This document shows positions 1-11,855 of a DNA stretch of 64,000 nucleotides, piece after piece. Positions within the stretch are counted from its first letter, which is position 1. Every line of letters begins with the position of its first letter. Source of the DNA: Humulus lupulus (taxonomy: Eukaryota > Streptophyta > Magnoliopsida > Rosales > Cannabaceae); assembly GCF_963169125.1 (NCBI RefSeq), contig NC_084799.1, positions 65,828,643 through 65,892,642 on the forward strand. The letters run 5' to 3'. A program made the translations under genes and the position numbers. Below the pieces are notes generated by a model, which saw only the letters and a program-made list of their open reading frames with translations, was not told the DNA's origin and did not search any database.

Positions 1-17
1 TCCGAGTTCTGTGGCAT
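1..17 (-). CDS. Antisense ORF of element D, first codons (partial)
   Basis: The ATG at 17-15 follows the predicted splice acceptor directly and reads MPQNS before the window edge. The equivalent start in element A reads MSQNLEK, also immediately after its acceptor. The rest of the gene lies outside the window. The call rests entirely on this parallel and cannot be tested further here. Confidence 0.5.
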
Positions 18-736
18 CTGGCAAGAGAACAAAAGGGTGAGGGCCAAACGAACAAGAGATTAAGAATGAAAATCAAGACAGCCTAAGCTCGAATGATCGA
101 GGCTATGGAACGAGCCCGATAAAAAGAACAAGATTAGGATTGAAGCATGTATTCCACGTAAATAGGGAAAGGTGGATTTATTTTGGAGAATCCTGGATTT
201 TTAGGGAAAAAAAGTTGGCGGTTACTCAAAAAGTGATATTTTTGGGAAACGTGCAATTTGAAAACCCTAATTCTATACCCAGTTTCTTGGTCTACACGAT
301 ATGATACTCGAAATTAAGATAACCCAGTAAAAGAATCGAATTTTTATCGTTCATGAAAATTCTGGGTTTGGAAAATCCGTAACATCAGAAGAGCCTAAAA
401 ATTACACGGTATTGACCAAAGCATTCTAGTGCAAAACTAGTAAATGTGCCTAAAAGTGCAACATAAGCATGCATGGAAAAAACAAAGTATATACATGGAT
501 ATACAGAGTTAAGAATAGATACTTACACAATGTAGATGGTGGATACAAAGAAATGGATGACTGAAGGAGAGGTTGCAAAAATGATCTCACAGAGTCGAAC
601 AGACCAGCAGTATTTTGCTTCCTCGGCTTGGAGAACATGCAAGGACCAAAGTTTTTGAGTCCTAGTTTTCTTTGTTCTTCTCTCTGAAAACTTGAAAACA
701 TAAAATTGAAATGAGGAAGACGATGGTGTATTTATA
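18..736 (-). promoter_or_regulatory. Promoter, leader exon and first intron of the antisense gene in element D
   Basis: On the minus strand a TATAAATA box lies at 736-729. About 205 bp downstream is a consensus donor GTAAGT (526-521), and the matching acceptor (TTGCCAG) ends at 18. The intron is about 509 bp. This arrangement is repeated in elements C and A. The first exon has only short open frames, so it is read as untranslated. Splicing is predicted from sequence only. Confidence 0.65.
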
Positions 737-1012
737 GGCCCCAAAGGATACCAAACGATGGAGCGATCTGGACCCTTGGCCAATTTCGATATCTGATCAA
801 ATGGCCAGGGACAAGTGAGAAAGTGGCGCCATAAAGTTGGCAGGTGGATGGACGTGCGTGTGATGTAAAAGGCACTCAAGTACTCTGACCATCTAATGCC
901 TGGCTGACGGGTGTCTACACTCGAGTACAGTTGATGGTACAGTTTCCAAGAAGGGTAGTTTAAAAGTTTCCTTCTCATGGGATTCGAACTGAAAACTTTT
1001 GAGGAGGCAAAA

Positions 1013-1830
1013 TGTTACACCCAGATTTCGAGATAAGAAATTATGACCCAAAAAACTAGGCTCATCAGGTGTGGGCTCGAAAATACATGCAGTTATCATA
1101 TGGTCAAACCATTTAACCTCTCTGAGGCAAATAATGATCTCAAGGATGTGTAGCCTCGAGTATTCTCTGAGATCGAAGTGGCTTGACACTTTAGTATATT
1201 TTTCACCAATTGCCTTCAAGCAAGATAAATCGAGCTCGGGAAATGCAAGCTCGGATGTTCTAGCCTCGTCAGCATCTATTTGTCCCGAGCATAGCATAGG
1301 TTAGGTGGAAAGCTCGTAGTTCACTCATGGTCTCGACAGACTCAATTCCAATTGTTGATCTCGAAGACCTGATGAATCACCTGGGATGGCCCATTACGTG
1401 TGAACACATTTATTGCTGTGTAATCCCAATATTTAAGGGATGTCATTTAATCTGTTATCCATTCCCGATCCTCATGGGACGTTTTCATGTATATAGGAGA
1501 TAATGCATTTAATATCATTATTTCAATTGATTTACATAATATCTTCCCGAAAGATGTGGGAATGAATTCTGCAACCTTCACTATAAATAGAGAAGGAATC
1601 ACCATTTGTAAAGGACCGATTTCTAATTTCTTGAGAGAAAGCTCTGGGTAATTCATCTCTGAAGAATTTCCAGAAAAACTCCAAATCTTAATAACATAGA
1701 CTCGTGGACTAGGCAGAATCAACTACTGAACCACGTAAAAATTCTCTTGTTTCTCTTCATCATTCATTCGCTTTATTGTTTAATTATTTAATTGCTCTAC
1801 GATTTAAGTTGACAAAAAACGGCATCAACA
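1013..1830 (+). repeat. 3' LTR of Tat element D
   Basis: An 818-bp LTR that starts TGTTACACC and ends GGCATCAACA, so it has the TG...CA termini of LTR retrotransposons. A TATA box (CTATAAATAG) sits at 1581-1590, giving plus-strand transcription. The stretch around 1685-1735 (actcgtggactaggcag then tgaaccacgtaaaa) is the reverse complement of the block at about 36967-37010 in the LTR of element A. Confidence 0.88.
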
Positions 1831-2229
1831 ATAGCAATGCTAATAAGCATGTTCATTAATCCTTGCTAGTATTAACAATGCTAATAAGAATCTCCTGGCC
1901 TATATACAATTAATAGCGCTAATAAGTGTGTTTTGACCTACATGTCAATATAACAACACTAAGAAGCGGTCATATTGCATTCACAAGCAATAACAATGCT
2001 AATAAGCATATCTTCATCGCTCATGCAACAGTCAAGGGCCAGGCCTATCAGAATATCTCATGCTCCCTAATAAGTCATGAAGATAAGGTGAGTGCATTTA
2101 TTTTAATAGTTTAGCACTTAATCATATATGTAGTTACCGAACCTTGAGTCGAGATTGTCTTTAGTGGCGAGTGTACATGCCCGGCCAATCTTCAGGAACC
2201 CTTAAACCTTGGCAACTTTGATACCAAGT
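1831..2229. repeat. LTR remnant with short palindromic repeats
   Basis: Five loosely spaced copies (about 1832-2010) of a motif of the form ATGCTAATAAGCAT, an inverted repeat with a short loop, in non-coding DNA. The same kind of palindromic unit, with other stem sequences, fills the middle of the large LTRs at 10, 13.8 and 19 kb, so this is probably a fragment of the same LTR superfamily. No gene is visible. Confidence 0.4.
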
Positions 2230-4699
2230 TGTAACGTCTTCATAATCCAGGACTGTTACACTATGTACTTTAAATAGTGTCAGGCATGCTAATCAAGTCA
2301 TTTGGTTATAATCGTGTAACTAAGGTTAATGTCAAGGGTTAGGGTTAACAAATTTATTCAAAAGGAAACATTGACTTTTCATTTAAAAGTTTAGTACATA
2401 CATGGGATGGCAAAATAAGGGATACAACCCTAGTTCCTCTGAGATATCCTCGGCCGTGGTGGTCGAGCAGCCGCATATGTACACACTGCCACTGAAGCTC
2501 TCAAACTCATGGCTTGTCTAGCTTTCCTTTTCCCTTACCTGCACCACATAGCATCTGTGAACCAAGGCTCAGCAAGAAAACTTAAACATGTGCATGAACA
2601 ATAACTACAGATTCTAGATACATATCTAGCATGCCCAGCAATTATAACCTACTCATGCATGCATAAAATTGCAAATAAATGATCATAGGATCATTCTGGG
2701 GCCCGCTGCCCAAAATAGATGATCATAGAGTCAACCTGGGGCCTTAAGCCCTAGCTATGTGACCATAGAGTCACCTGGGGCCCTTACCCTTAGCTCTGAG
2801 TAACTAGCCATAGAGCTAGCCAAGCGCTTTGTTTTCCAACAACCATAGGGTTAGCCAACATAATAGTACGTCCCTGATTAGGCCTAAGCCTCTCGACCAG
2901 CGCGCAACACGCTATTGCTGCCCTTAACTAATAAGTCAAGGCCTTAACTAGATATTGAGATACATATATAGAGACAGATAAGCATACTTCAGAAAATACA
3001 ATTATACATATTAATCATATATCCTAGTCAATTAAATGCAAACATAGTAATAACCATGTACCTTAATGGGGCCAAGCCCTAACTACGCAGACAATGCAAC
3101 CAATCGTTAAAAAACCATCCAGACACGGAGCATTCAAGCATGTTTAATTAATGAGCACAGACACAACTTAATCAAGTTCATTCTCAGGGGCACGAACCAT
3201 ATTCATAATTATAGTCAACAACCAAGCCAAGCCCTAACCACATATATCGCGTATTGGGTGCAGTTTTCTTACCTCAGGTCCGAGTGCAATATATGTTAAG
3301 AACGACCCTCGAGCACGATCCCAGTTCCGAGCCCCTAGCAATAACCTAGTTACATCCATAATAAAGAATCTCGTCAATAACGAGCAAATAAAGGATTTCG
3401 AACTGAGTCCTACCCTTCGGGATGTTGAATTCTACTAAACTGAGTTGTAGAATCGATCACGAGCCCTTAGGTTTGAGTTCCCGCCCTCAAAAGCTTCCTG
3501 AGGCTCAAAAGCCCTTCAAGCACCATGGCCCAAGGCAAAAGAGTTGTGGCCCGCCTCAAGTTAGAGAGCCTAAGGGCTCTCCTCTGGACCACACGCATCG
3601 CGGAGTGCCCCTACTTGCGCCACGACTAAAATGGAGGTTCAGCACTTCCTTCTCCCTAAGTTCATGAGAGTCGCGGTACCCCAAGAACAAGGTCGCGTCT
3701 CTCCCTAAAAACCCAATTTTTCCCCATTTTCTTCAAGCCAAATCTCACCAAAAACCTATCCAAACATAGCTGGATCCCATAAACAAAGTTTCTAAACAAC
3801 TCAGCACCTTAATACCCACAAAACCCAAGCTAAATCTTGGTTTAAACCTCACCAAATCTCCAACTAAGAATTGAGTTTTTAAAACTTTGAAACTCAGCTA
3901 AAAACAAGAGAAACACAGAGATTTGAGGCTAGAAATTGTTACCTCTGTTGTCCAACACGATACCAAACTTTTCCTCGAGAAATCCCGAGCCTAAACTAGC
4001 TTTGATTCCTTCTAAATTGCAAGAATTCCCAAAGAAATTGAGAGAGTGTATGAACGAGAGAGAGGGAGAGAGTTGAGAGGGAGTTGAACGTGTTTTTCTA
4101 TTTATGTGAGGTTACTTAGAGTTCAAGTAACTCTAAGTAAATCTCGAGGCTCGGGGTACCCATAAATGTCCCCGGGGGTAAAATGGTCAAAATCGCTGAA
4201 ATTCCATCCTAAAATCACTAATTCCGATTATATCCTAGAATATTTATTCCCATTACCCAATAACCCGATAATGTATTAGATACCCAAAATACCCCTTGAC
4301 TCACCCCGAGTCAGGTATTTAGTCTCGTTGTGTCTTTCCCGCTAATTTGCTCCCTAGGATCACCTCGTGCGAAGTAACCCAAATATATCAACAAAATAAT
4401 GTGGTCTCACATATATATCACATATATGGACATATATTCCAAATATACCTGTAACGGGCCAAATTACAAAAAAAATTCTTCTAATAAGAAACAAGCTCAC
4501 ATGCATATTTAATACATCTAAACATGCATATTTATTCATATTATAATATAACTCACATAATCACATAATGACACACATATATATCACATAAACACATATT
4601 TCATAATTAAATCACATATATGTAAATAATCTCCATAATTCGTTATCCTGGTCCCTTAATCAAGGCCCTAAGCCTTATTAGGTAATTTGAGATGTTACA
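2230..4699 (-). repeat. Large LTR (2.47 kb), probably solo, Ty3/gypsy type
   Basis: Starts TGTAACGTC and ends GATGTTACA, an inverted TGTAAC/GTTACA terminus. It contains the landmarks of the other large LTRs: a block beginning 'cctcggccgtggtggtcgagcagccgcatatgtacac' (read in pieces around 2448-2480), palindromic repeats near 2700-2940, and a 'cccgagtcaggta' block near 4300. The minus orientation is inferred from the copy at 49.8-52.1 kb, which has its AATAAA signal near the end. Flanks (caagt and attag) do not form a target duplication, so a later rearrangement is likely. Long LTRs of this form are typical of chromoviruses such as Tekay/Del, but no pol is present to confirm that. Confidence 0.7.
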
Positions 4700-5044
4700 A
4701 TTAGGTTAAAAAAAACCTATAATTAGTCAAGGGTGGAATACTACCACATCTAGGAAAGATCAACAACAATCAAGGCTGATTTGAGCCTTTTGACCAATAA
4801 AGTCAACAAGAACATTGTTGATTAGTGTGCTTGTTGATCTTGGAACACCTCAAGTAGCGATTTGATCATTGATTAGGTCTAAAATACCTTATAATTAGCC
4901 AAGATTGACACAAACTACCTCATCTAGGTGAGATTGAGAGCAATCAAGACTATCTGAGCCTTTTGACCAATAAAGTCAACAAGAACACTATTGATTAATG
5001 CAATTGTTGATATTGGAACACCATGTATGGCGATCCGACTGTTG
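4700..5044. repeat. Tandem repeat, two units of about 172 bp
   Basis: The unit starting 'attaggtt' at 4700 recurs at 4872 ('attaggtc') and a third partial start is seen at 5045 ('attatgtt'). Shared blocks include 'gagccttttgaccaataa' and 'agtcaacaagaaca'. The units are diverged by roughly 15-20% by eye. It may be part of the neighbouring LTR rather than a satellite. Confidence 0.75.
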
Positions 5045-7745
5045 ATTATGTTCGAAATTATTGGAAATACATTTAAAGATCTTATTTATTTTCATGGGAA
5101 TTCACATATCATCAATACAAAGACATAAATTCCCAAAACATGTTCCAATGAAATTAACATTAAAAGATGGTAAAGTTATTATAACTTACATATACGCAGC
5201 AGAACTAGAACAACTCATTCATTCAATCTCTCTAACCCTTGATTCCTTTCTGTAGCAGAGTATAATCAAGAGATTGAACTAGATCAGCAACATAGTCTTC
5301 CACGGCAATCCTTTGATCACCTAGAACTAGTGTGGGCAGTTTTCAACACATGAGAGAAGAAATAGAGAAAAGAAGAGAAGATGTGAAAAGGCTATGAATG
5401 GATGCTCTAGGAAATTGTTCTTTAGAATTAAACTTACCAAATTCAATTCTCTCTCATTCAAACCCTAAAGTTAAGTATCATTTTATAGACTTCACTTAGG
5501 CATTATTTAAATAATTAATTATTTTAAATAATAGAGAAAAAAATCCCTATAGTGGCTGAAATCCATTATGGCCCTTGGGTTTTGCAATTTAAGTTCAAGT
5601 CCATTAGACTTAAATTCAAATCCCCTTTTATTTTTACAAAAATTAATTAATTAGTTAAATATTTAAATCCTTATTCAAATTAAATAATTATAATTTGAAC
5701 CTCGATTTAAATTTATTTATTAATTTAACACACTTTTTTCATAATTAATAAATTTGCTCAATTTTCTCTTTTATTCTCTAAATCACATATCTCTGTAAAA
5801 AATAACGAAATTGACCTAGTCAACTTTAAAAATCCTAGTTGATAATTAAATCAATTAATTGAGATATTCTAGATGATTTAATCTAATGTGATGCGGGACT
5901 ATGGATCCATGAAATCAAGTTCCAATAAGTTACCATGAATTTATTTGCAAATAATTTCACTACCTTATTAATTCATTATGACTCCACTATAGACTCGAAA
6001 TTGCACACTTGAATTCATAGAACGTTTTACACCCAATGTAAATACATTATCCATTGTTACAACCATAATCGTCATTCAACCCGCTATAGATGATCTACTA
6101 ATGAGATGGGTACAAAGTATCGTTTTACCCCTCATTGTATTTCATCCTTAAATACCATTATGTTCCTTGTAAATGTATTTCTGTAAACTTAATTAGAAAA
6201 ATGAGATCTCTATAATTTAACGCCTTGAACTAAACTATAAGGAAATCATCATTTCACTTCTTAGGTAGAAGCTGTAGATTTCATATCTATAATTAATACT
6301 CTCACTCAATTATACTACCAAGTCCCCAATATGTAAGTATGGGCTAGTCCGTAGGGTAAGCTAGTAATGAACAAATCAAAGGACTTGAATAATATAATTA
6401 GTTAGAATATTAACCACTCAGAATTAGGATTTAATTGACCTATGGTCAACTATATGATATGACTAGATTATATAATAACGGTACATTTACTTATCTATCT
6501 AAAGTCAATATCGATCCAGTCCGATGTAACATAATACATCTAATCTTATCTACTTAGTCAATGTTCTTGATAGAACATTACACCATATTGTGTAAGTAAA
6601 TTATATCGTAGATTAGCAAGTCATTGTAAATCTTGTGCATTGACTTAATCTTAGGACTAATTTATTTAAACCCATAATATTAATTATAATCCACTGTGAC
6701 CACGTCACTATAATTATGATTATCCATATGCTCTGTCTTATCCCTCAAAAATCCAAAAATGACGTGGAAAATGAGAAAGTGGCACGTGGCATCACAAATC
6801 TGGGAAAAACGAAAAAGTATTGAAAAAAGACATATGAGCAAAAAGGACAGGTCTAGGACCTATAGGGAAGTTGACCAGGCCTAAACCCCCTAGGGGTGGT
6901 CGGCCTGACCCCAACCCTTAGGGGTGGTCGACCTGATATGCTCAAAATCCACATGGGTGGTCGGCCCACCCTATTCTTCATAGGGTGGTCGGCCTAAACT
7001 CCCAAATACACTTTGTTGAATAAAGTTCACTCTCGTTCAAGCTGAAATCATCAGGCTTAGCACCCAAGCTCTGGAGGGTCATCGGGCCTAGCACCTAAGT
7101 CTCATAGACCAACGAAGACTTAACATATTCCCAAAGGTTTCAATCGTGCATTTACTACCATGATCCAGAGAAACATTGAGAAAACCCACGATCTCATAAT
7201 CATGGGGAGGTGGACACGTATCTCCACTACCTAATAAACGTGTACCAAACCACGATCCTAATATTACTGATCATGTAACAGCCTCTGAGTACTATAAATA
7301 GAGAACCCAGGGCTTCTTTGAAGGGGAGGGGACGAATATTTTGGGAGAAACTCTTGGCAAATTAGTAACGAGTGAATACTTCTGTTCATCAGTGTAATTG
7401 TCTATCGAGTGATTCAATACTAAAAGCTAAGTGGATTAGGTGATTACTGTTCATCTAAATAGGGCTGAACCACTATAAAATTTATGTGTGTTTGTTTAAG
7501 ATATTTGTACTCTGGCATATATTCTATTTATTTCGTTAAAAATGTGTCGTATACTGTACATACGACCGTTGGCCAATTTCATAGGTCAACACTCTGGATT
7601 TAATAGATGTCTATATTAAATAAATATTCATGTAAATAAACAAGTGAGCAATATGATTGACAAAGTTAAAACTAATTTCTATTCTTTATTGATAACGAAA
7701 TGATGTTACATAGAAAATAGGTTTTACAAAGGGCATAAAAACCCC
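5045..7745 (-). repeat. Probable 3' LTR and terminal DNA of copia element A, interrupted by a solo LTR
   Basis: AT-rich, non-coding DNA lying directly beyond the 3' end of the copia A reading frames. On the minus strand, a purine/T-rich tract (about 7738-7765) follows the RNase H region and an AATAAAG lies near 7690, as expected for the start and R region of a 3' LTR. A minus-strand TATA-like sequence is near 5490. The left boundary is not clear. The solo LTR at 6736-7591 splits it; the flanks join cleanly across its target duplication. No host gene is seen in this stretch. Confidence 0.45.
6736..7591 (+). repeat. Solo LTR (856 bp), Tat-like, with 5-bp target duplication CTCTG
   Basis: Bounded by CTCTG at 6731-6735 and 7592-7596. 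The right end is GGTCAACA, as in the Tat LTRs; the left end reads TCTTAT, which would be TGTTAT with one substitution and so fits the same family with a decayed terminus. A plus-strand TATA box (CTATAAATAG) at 7292-7301 sits about 300 bp from the end, as in element D. A GGGTGGTCGGCC-like motif is repeated four times at about 6890-7000. Confidence 0.72.
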
Positions 7746-7879
7746 CAAAAAAAAACCCACTTCTACTAATTAAAACTAATGCTTCCTTCTATAAAACACA
7801 TTTCCCTGATATGCTTATCAAACTTAGTCTCTGGCAATGTCTTCGTAAGAAGATCCACAAGATTGTCTGCAGACGCTAT

Positions 7880-9527
7880 CTACATAACCTTCACATCTCC
7901 CATGGCCACATATCCCCTGATAATGTGGTATTTCCTCTCTATATGCTTACTCCTCTTGTGGCTTTGAGGTTCCTTTGAATCGGCTATTGCTCCTGTGTTG
8001 TCACAAAACAACACGAGCGGTTTATCCATATATGGAATAACACTAAGGTCTGAATAGAACATCTTTAGCCATACTATTTCCTTAGCCGCCTCAAACGTAG
8101 CTATGTACTCAACCTCCATGGTAGCATCTGAAATGGGAGTCTGCTTAACACTTCTCCAAATCATAGCTCCACCCCCAAGAGTAAACACCATTCCAGAAGT
8201 AGACTTCCTGTCATCAACATCAGTCTAAAAATTTGAATCAATGTAGCCTACCGAGTTCAGAACTCCACCCTAGTAGACTAGCATATTATCCTCAGTCCGT
8301 TTAAGATACTTCAGAATGTGCTTGACTACTACCTAATGTTCTGGTCCTGGGTTTGACCGATAACTGCTCACAACTCCCACTGCATGGCAGATATCCACTC
8401 TAGTAAACAACATAGCATACATTAGATTTCCAACTGCGGATGCATAAGGAATTATTCTCATTGCATATTCCTCTTCGGGGGTCTAGAGAGACTGCTTCTT
8501 TGAAAGATGAACTCTATGTCGAGACGAAAAACGTCCTTTCTTGTAGTTAGTCATTGAGAATCGCTCAAGCACCTTATCTATATAAGTTGCTTGAGTCAGA
8601 GCAAGGAGTCTGGTCTTTCTATCCCTGGTGATCTGGATACCAATAACATAACACGCTTCACCCAAGTCCTTCATATGGGATTGAGTGCTCACCCATTCCT
8701 TTATGTTTGATAATTTCTTAACATTGTTTCCAATGAGTAAGATATCATCTACGTAAAGGACCAAAAATACCACAATGTGATTAGCCTTTAGTTTGTCAAC
8801 ACAGGGCTCATCCACATTTTGTTAAAAGCCATAGGTTTTGATGATCTCATCAAACCTAAGATTTCAGGAGCGTGAAGCTTGCTTAAGTCCATAAATGGAC
8901 ATGTTCTGCTTGTAAAATTTCCTTTCTTGTCCAACTACTTTAAATCCCTCTGGCTAATCCATATAAATGGTTTCGTCAAGATTCCCGTTAAGGAAAGAAA
9001 TCTCATAATCAAGAGCTGCAGCTATGGATAGGAGTATGCAGATGGATTTTAACATGGCAACTAGACTAAAAGTTTCTTCGTAGTCCACTCCTTCTCTCTG
9101 TGTATAACCTTTTGCCACGAGTCAAGCTTTATAAGTCTGGACATTTCCATCAACTCCTAGTTTTCTCTTATAGATCCACTTGAATCCAATGGCCCTAAAA
9201 TCACTAGGTCCTTCCACAAGATCCCAAATGGAATTAAAGTACATGGACTCCATTTCCTATTCCATTGCTTCGAGGCATAATTCATTTTCAGGACTAACCA
9301 TTGCATGCTTAAAATACTATAGGTCGTCATCACTTATGTCACCAATGACCATGTTGGCTTCACTGTCAAAACCATAGCGAACTAGGTTCCTAGATACCCT
9401 CCCACTACAATGTGGCTCTGTGACTGTCTGTTCAGGAACAGTGGTATTTTATTCTTCATTCAAAACGACTTACGTTGGTTGAGGAGGAAGAGTAGGAGTA
9501 TCAACATCAACTTTCATTGATGATGAT
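7880..9527 (-). pseudogene. Ty1/copia polyprotein, reverse transcriptase and RNase H part (element A)
   Basis: This would copy element RNA into DNA. On the minus strand the reading order is reverse transcriptase then RNase H. RT is marked by the N-terminal block around 9300-8960 (FKWIYKRKLG, then [10 protein letters not shown]) and by the catalytic LYVDDILLIGNN at about 8755-8720. RNase H is at 8191-7880 with GGGAMIWRS, MEVEYIATFEAAKE, LFCDNTGAIA and KHIERKYH. The frame is broken by several stops; one before DVDDRKSTSG is a TAG where the family usually has Gln. The upstream part of the polyprotein continues at 11856-12655, beyond a solo LTR. Non-functional relic. Confidence 0.9.
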
Positions 9528-11850
9528 TGTAACGCCCTGGCTACCCCAGAACAGTTACGGTGAATGGTGGACCGAAAATTTGACTCGTTGCCTGAGTCCT
9601 TTGGTCAAAAACGTGCTCTAAGTGTAATTAACAGGTTAAGGTATTAAACCAATAAAAAGAAAATGGAGATTTTATTACAAACTGCTCTGCAGAGCTAAGC
9701 AAAACATTTACAAGTGGTTCTCAGTACAAAAAGGTCACTATAGTTGTAAAGTTACAATCCCGCCGACCTAAGCGGCAAAATAGGGTAAACCCCCTAGTTC
9801 CTCTGAGAACTCCTTGGCCGTGGTGGTCAAGTGGCCGCATATGTACACAACACCACATCAGCTCTCCACTCAAGGCTAGGTGAGCTTTTCTTTCCCTTTA
9901 CCTGCACCACATAGCACCCATGAGCCAAAGCCCAGCAAGAAAACATAACACTTTTCATAAACATTATCAAATGATTATCATTATAATCACACTGAGCAAT
10001 AAGCTTTAAACAAATGAGTGAACATCACATGAGGTCCTGATAAACCACACTGAGTGACTGACAGGCAAGTCACTAATTCAAATGGAAGAGTGGCTGTTAG
10101 GTAAGCCACTAGCCTTCAACAGGTTCTGGTAAACCATACTGAGTGACTGACAAGCACGTCACTGTTTTCAAATGGGAGAGTGGCTGCTAAGTAAGCCACT
10201 AGCCTCCAAGCGCTTATTTCATTCATCGACCCTCGGGGTCGGTCTGGCATTGATACTCTTTGAGTCATTCAATGCTGATAATCGATTAGATCAAATCTTG
10301 TTGGCTTGCGTAATACACGCTAAGGCCGTCCTGACTAATGAGTCAGCTCAACGTGATCAGTGCCCAGTACCACTGCCGAACCTGACTAATAAGTCACAGC
10401 TTCACAGTTGATACTAGCACCTTTGCCAAACCTGACTAATGAGTCAGTACCGTGCACAAGTGAGCAACGTATGCCAAGCATTCTATATTAAATCCATGAC
10501 CACATTCTCACAATCAACATGCCTCATGAACATCCATGCATGTCACACTTGGGGTGCAGTTCTCTTACCTTTGATTCGAGCTAGAATGAACAAAAGAACG
10601 ACCCTTGAGAACGGTTTAGCTTTTAGTCCTTTAGCGGCTACCTAACCACAACACATATGGGATACCATTAATAATCAAGATAATCAAGGGTCTCAAACCA
10701 TTATCTAGCCTCCAAGATATCAATCCAAACTAATCCAAATAGCAAGGACACTCCCGAGGCCTAAAACTAGGTTCCCGGGGTCAAAACGAGCAAACGGGGC
10801 GAAAACAGGGCAAGGGCTGCGGCCCTAGCACCTTGGGCCGCGGCCCCCAGGGTTCCCAGAGGCTAGGGTCGCGGTGCCCTTCATCAAGGGCCGCGGCGCC
10901 CAGCGAGCACAAGCTCCCCACCTGCTTCTTCAAAGAAGGGTCGCGGCGCCTCAAGAACAGGGCCGCGGCGCTCCACCCTGGGCCATTCCCAACCGCGTTG
11001 ATAACACTCCAAAACCTCCAAAATCATCCCTAAACATTCCCCAATCATCAAAGCAAAGTTCCCAAGCTTCCCCATACATCAAAACCCTCAAAACCCAAGG
11101 CTCGAATGAACCGAAAACTCAACAATTCACAAAATCAATTCAAAGCTTAGAAACTCGGAAAAACTCAAAACTTAAACTTCGATTACCTTCAATTGGGTTA
11201 TTTATCATCGAATCCTTCAGTTAAGAAGCTTCTAATCTTCCCTAGGATCGCTATGCCTCGATCCTCACTCGATTCCGACTTCTAGAACTCAAGATTTCGT
11301 CAAAAAGGCTTAAACGGTAAAACAGACTTTGAAAAGGAAGAACGGAAGGTTTTCTTATCGTATGTTCTATCTGATAAGCTACTTCAACCTTAAGTAACCT
11401 CAAATAAAACCTAATGCTCGGGGTCCCGAAAACACCCCCGGGGACATTATAGTCAAAACCTCCAAATTTTCACCCTGATCTCAAATATTCCCAATTTATC
11501 ATCAAATGAACATTTCTATTACCCCAAAATTTGACCCCATTATGGTAAAACCGCTAATCCACTAAAAATAACCGTCTCATGTCAAATAGCTCGAATATAT
11601 CTCCATAATAATGGAACCTCATTCGCAAATCAAGTTATGCACCCAAATACACAAATTACCCTCAACGGGCCAAATTATCATCACACCCCTGTAATAAGAG
11701 ATATGGACTCACATGCATGCATTTCACATCATATCATAATATAATCAACATATACATGCATTTATCAATTGATAACATAATTAAGCAAGTATGGCCCTCC
11801 CGGCCTACTATTCATGCCGTTAAACTCATCGGTGAATTCGGGGCATTACA
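9528..11850 (-). repeat. Solo large LTR (2323 bp) with target duplication ATGAT
   Basis: Starts TGTAACGCCC and ends GGGGCATTACA, flanked by ATGAT at 9523-9527 and 11851-11855. It lies inside copia A, whose coding sequence resumes on both sides. It is the reverse complement of the LTR at 49759-52068, and the two share their ends, a palindromic repeat block and a GC-rich block. It includes two copies of a roughly 90-bp unit (about 10034-10205) and a CCGCGG-rich segment (10800-10985). The small open frames within it are not conserved features of a protein. Confidence 0.95.
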
Positions 11851-11855
11851 ATGAT

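Larger units (their letters stand above)
1..1830 (+). mobile_element. 3' part of Ty3/gypsy Tat-type LTR retrotransposon (element D)
   Basis: The last 1.0 kb of internal DNA plus the complete 3' LTR of a plus-oriented element whose gag-pol lies left of the window. A polypurine tract (gaggaggcaaaa, about 1001-1012) abuts the LTR, which fixes the orientation. The internal part is clearly the reverse-complement relative of element A at 37.6-38.7 kb, including the leader, promoter and first intron of the antisense gene. The sequence of the intron is strikingly similar in the two copies. The Tat assignment is by similarity to A and B, which have pol domains. Confidence 0.85.

Noticed and set aside
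523..978. 151-codon ORF near the window start as a host gene
   Set aside because: It is the reverse complement of the leader and upstream region of the antisense gene in Tat elements; its likeness to the frame at 37626-38102 reflects DNA homology across the promoter, and splicing starts the coding region later.
10172..11224. Overlapping ORFs of 66-116 codons in the solo LTR at 9.5-11.9 kb
   Set aside because: They lie in GC-rich, repetitive LTR DNA, share no frame with the related LTRs and show no domain.
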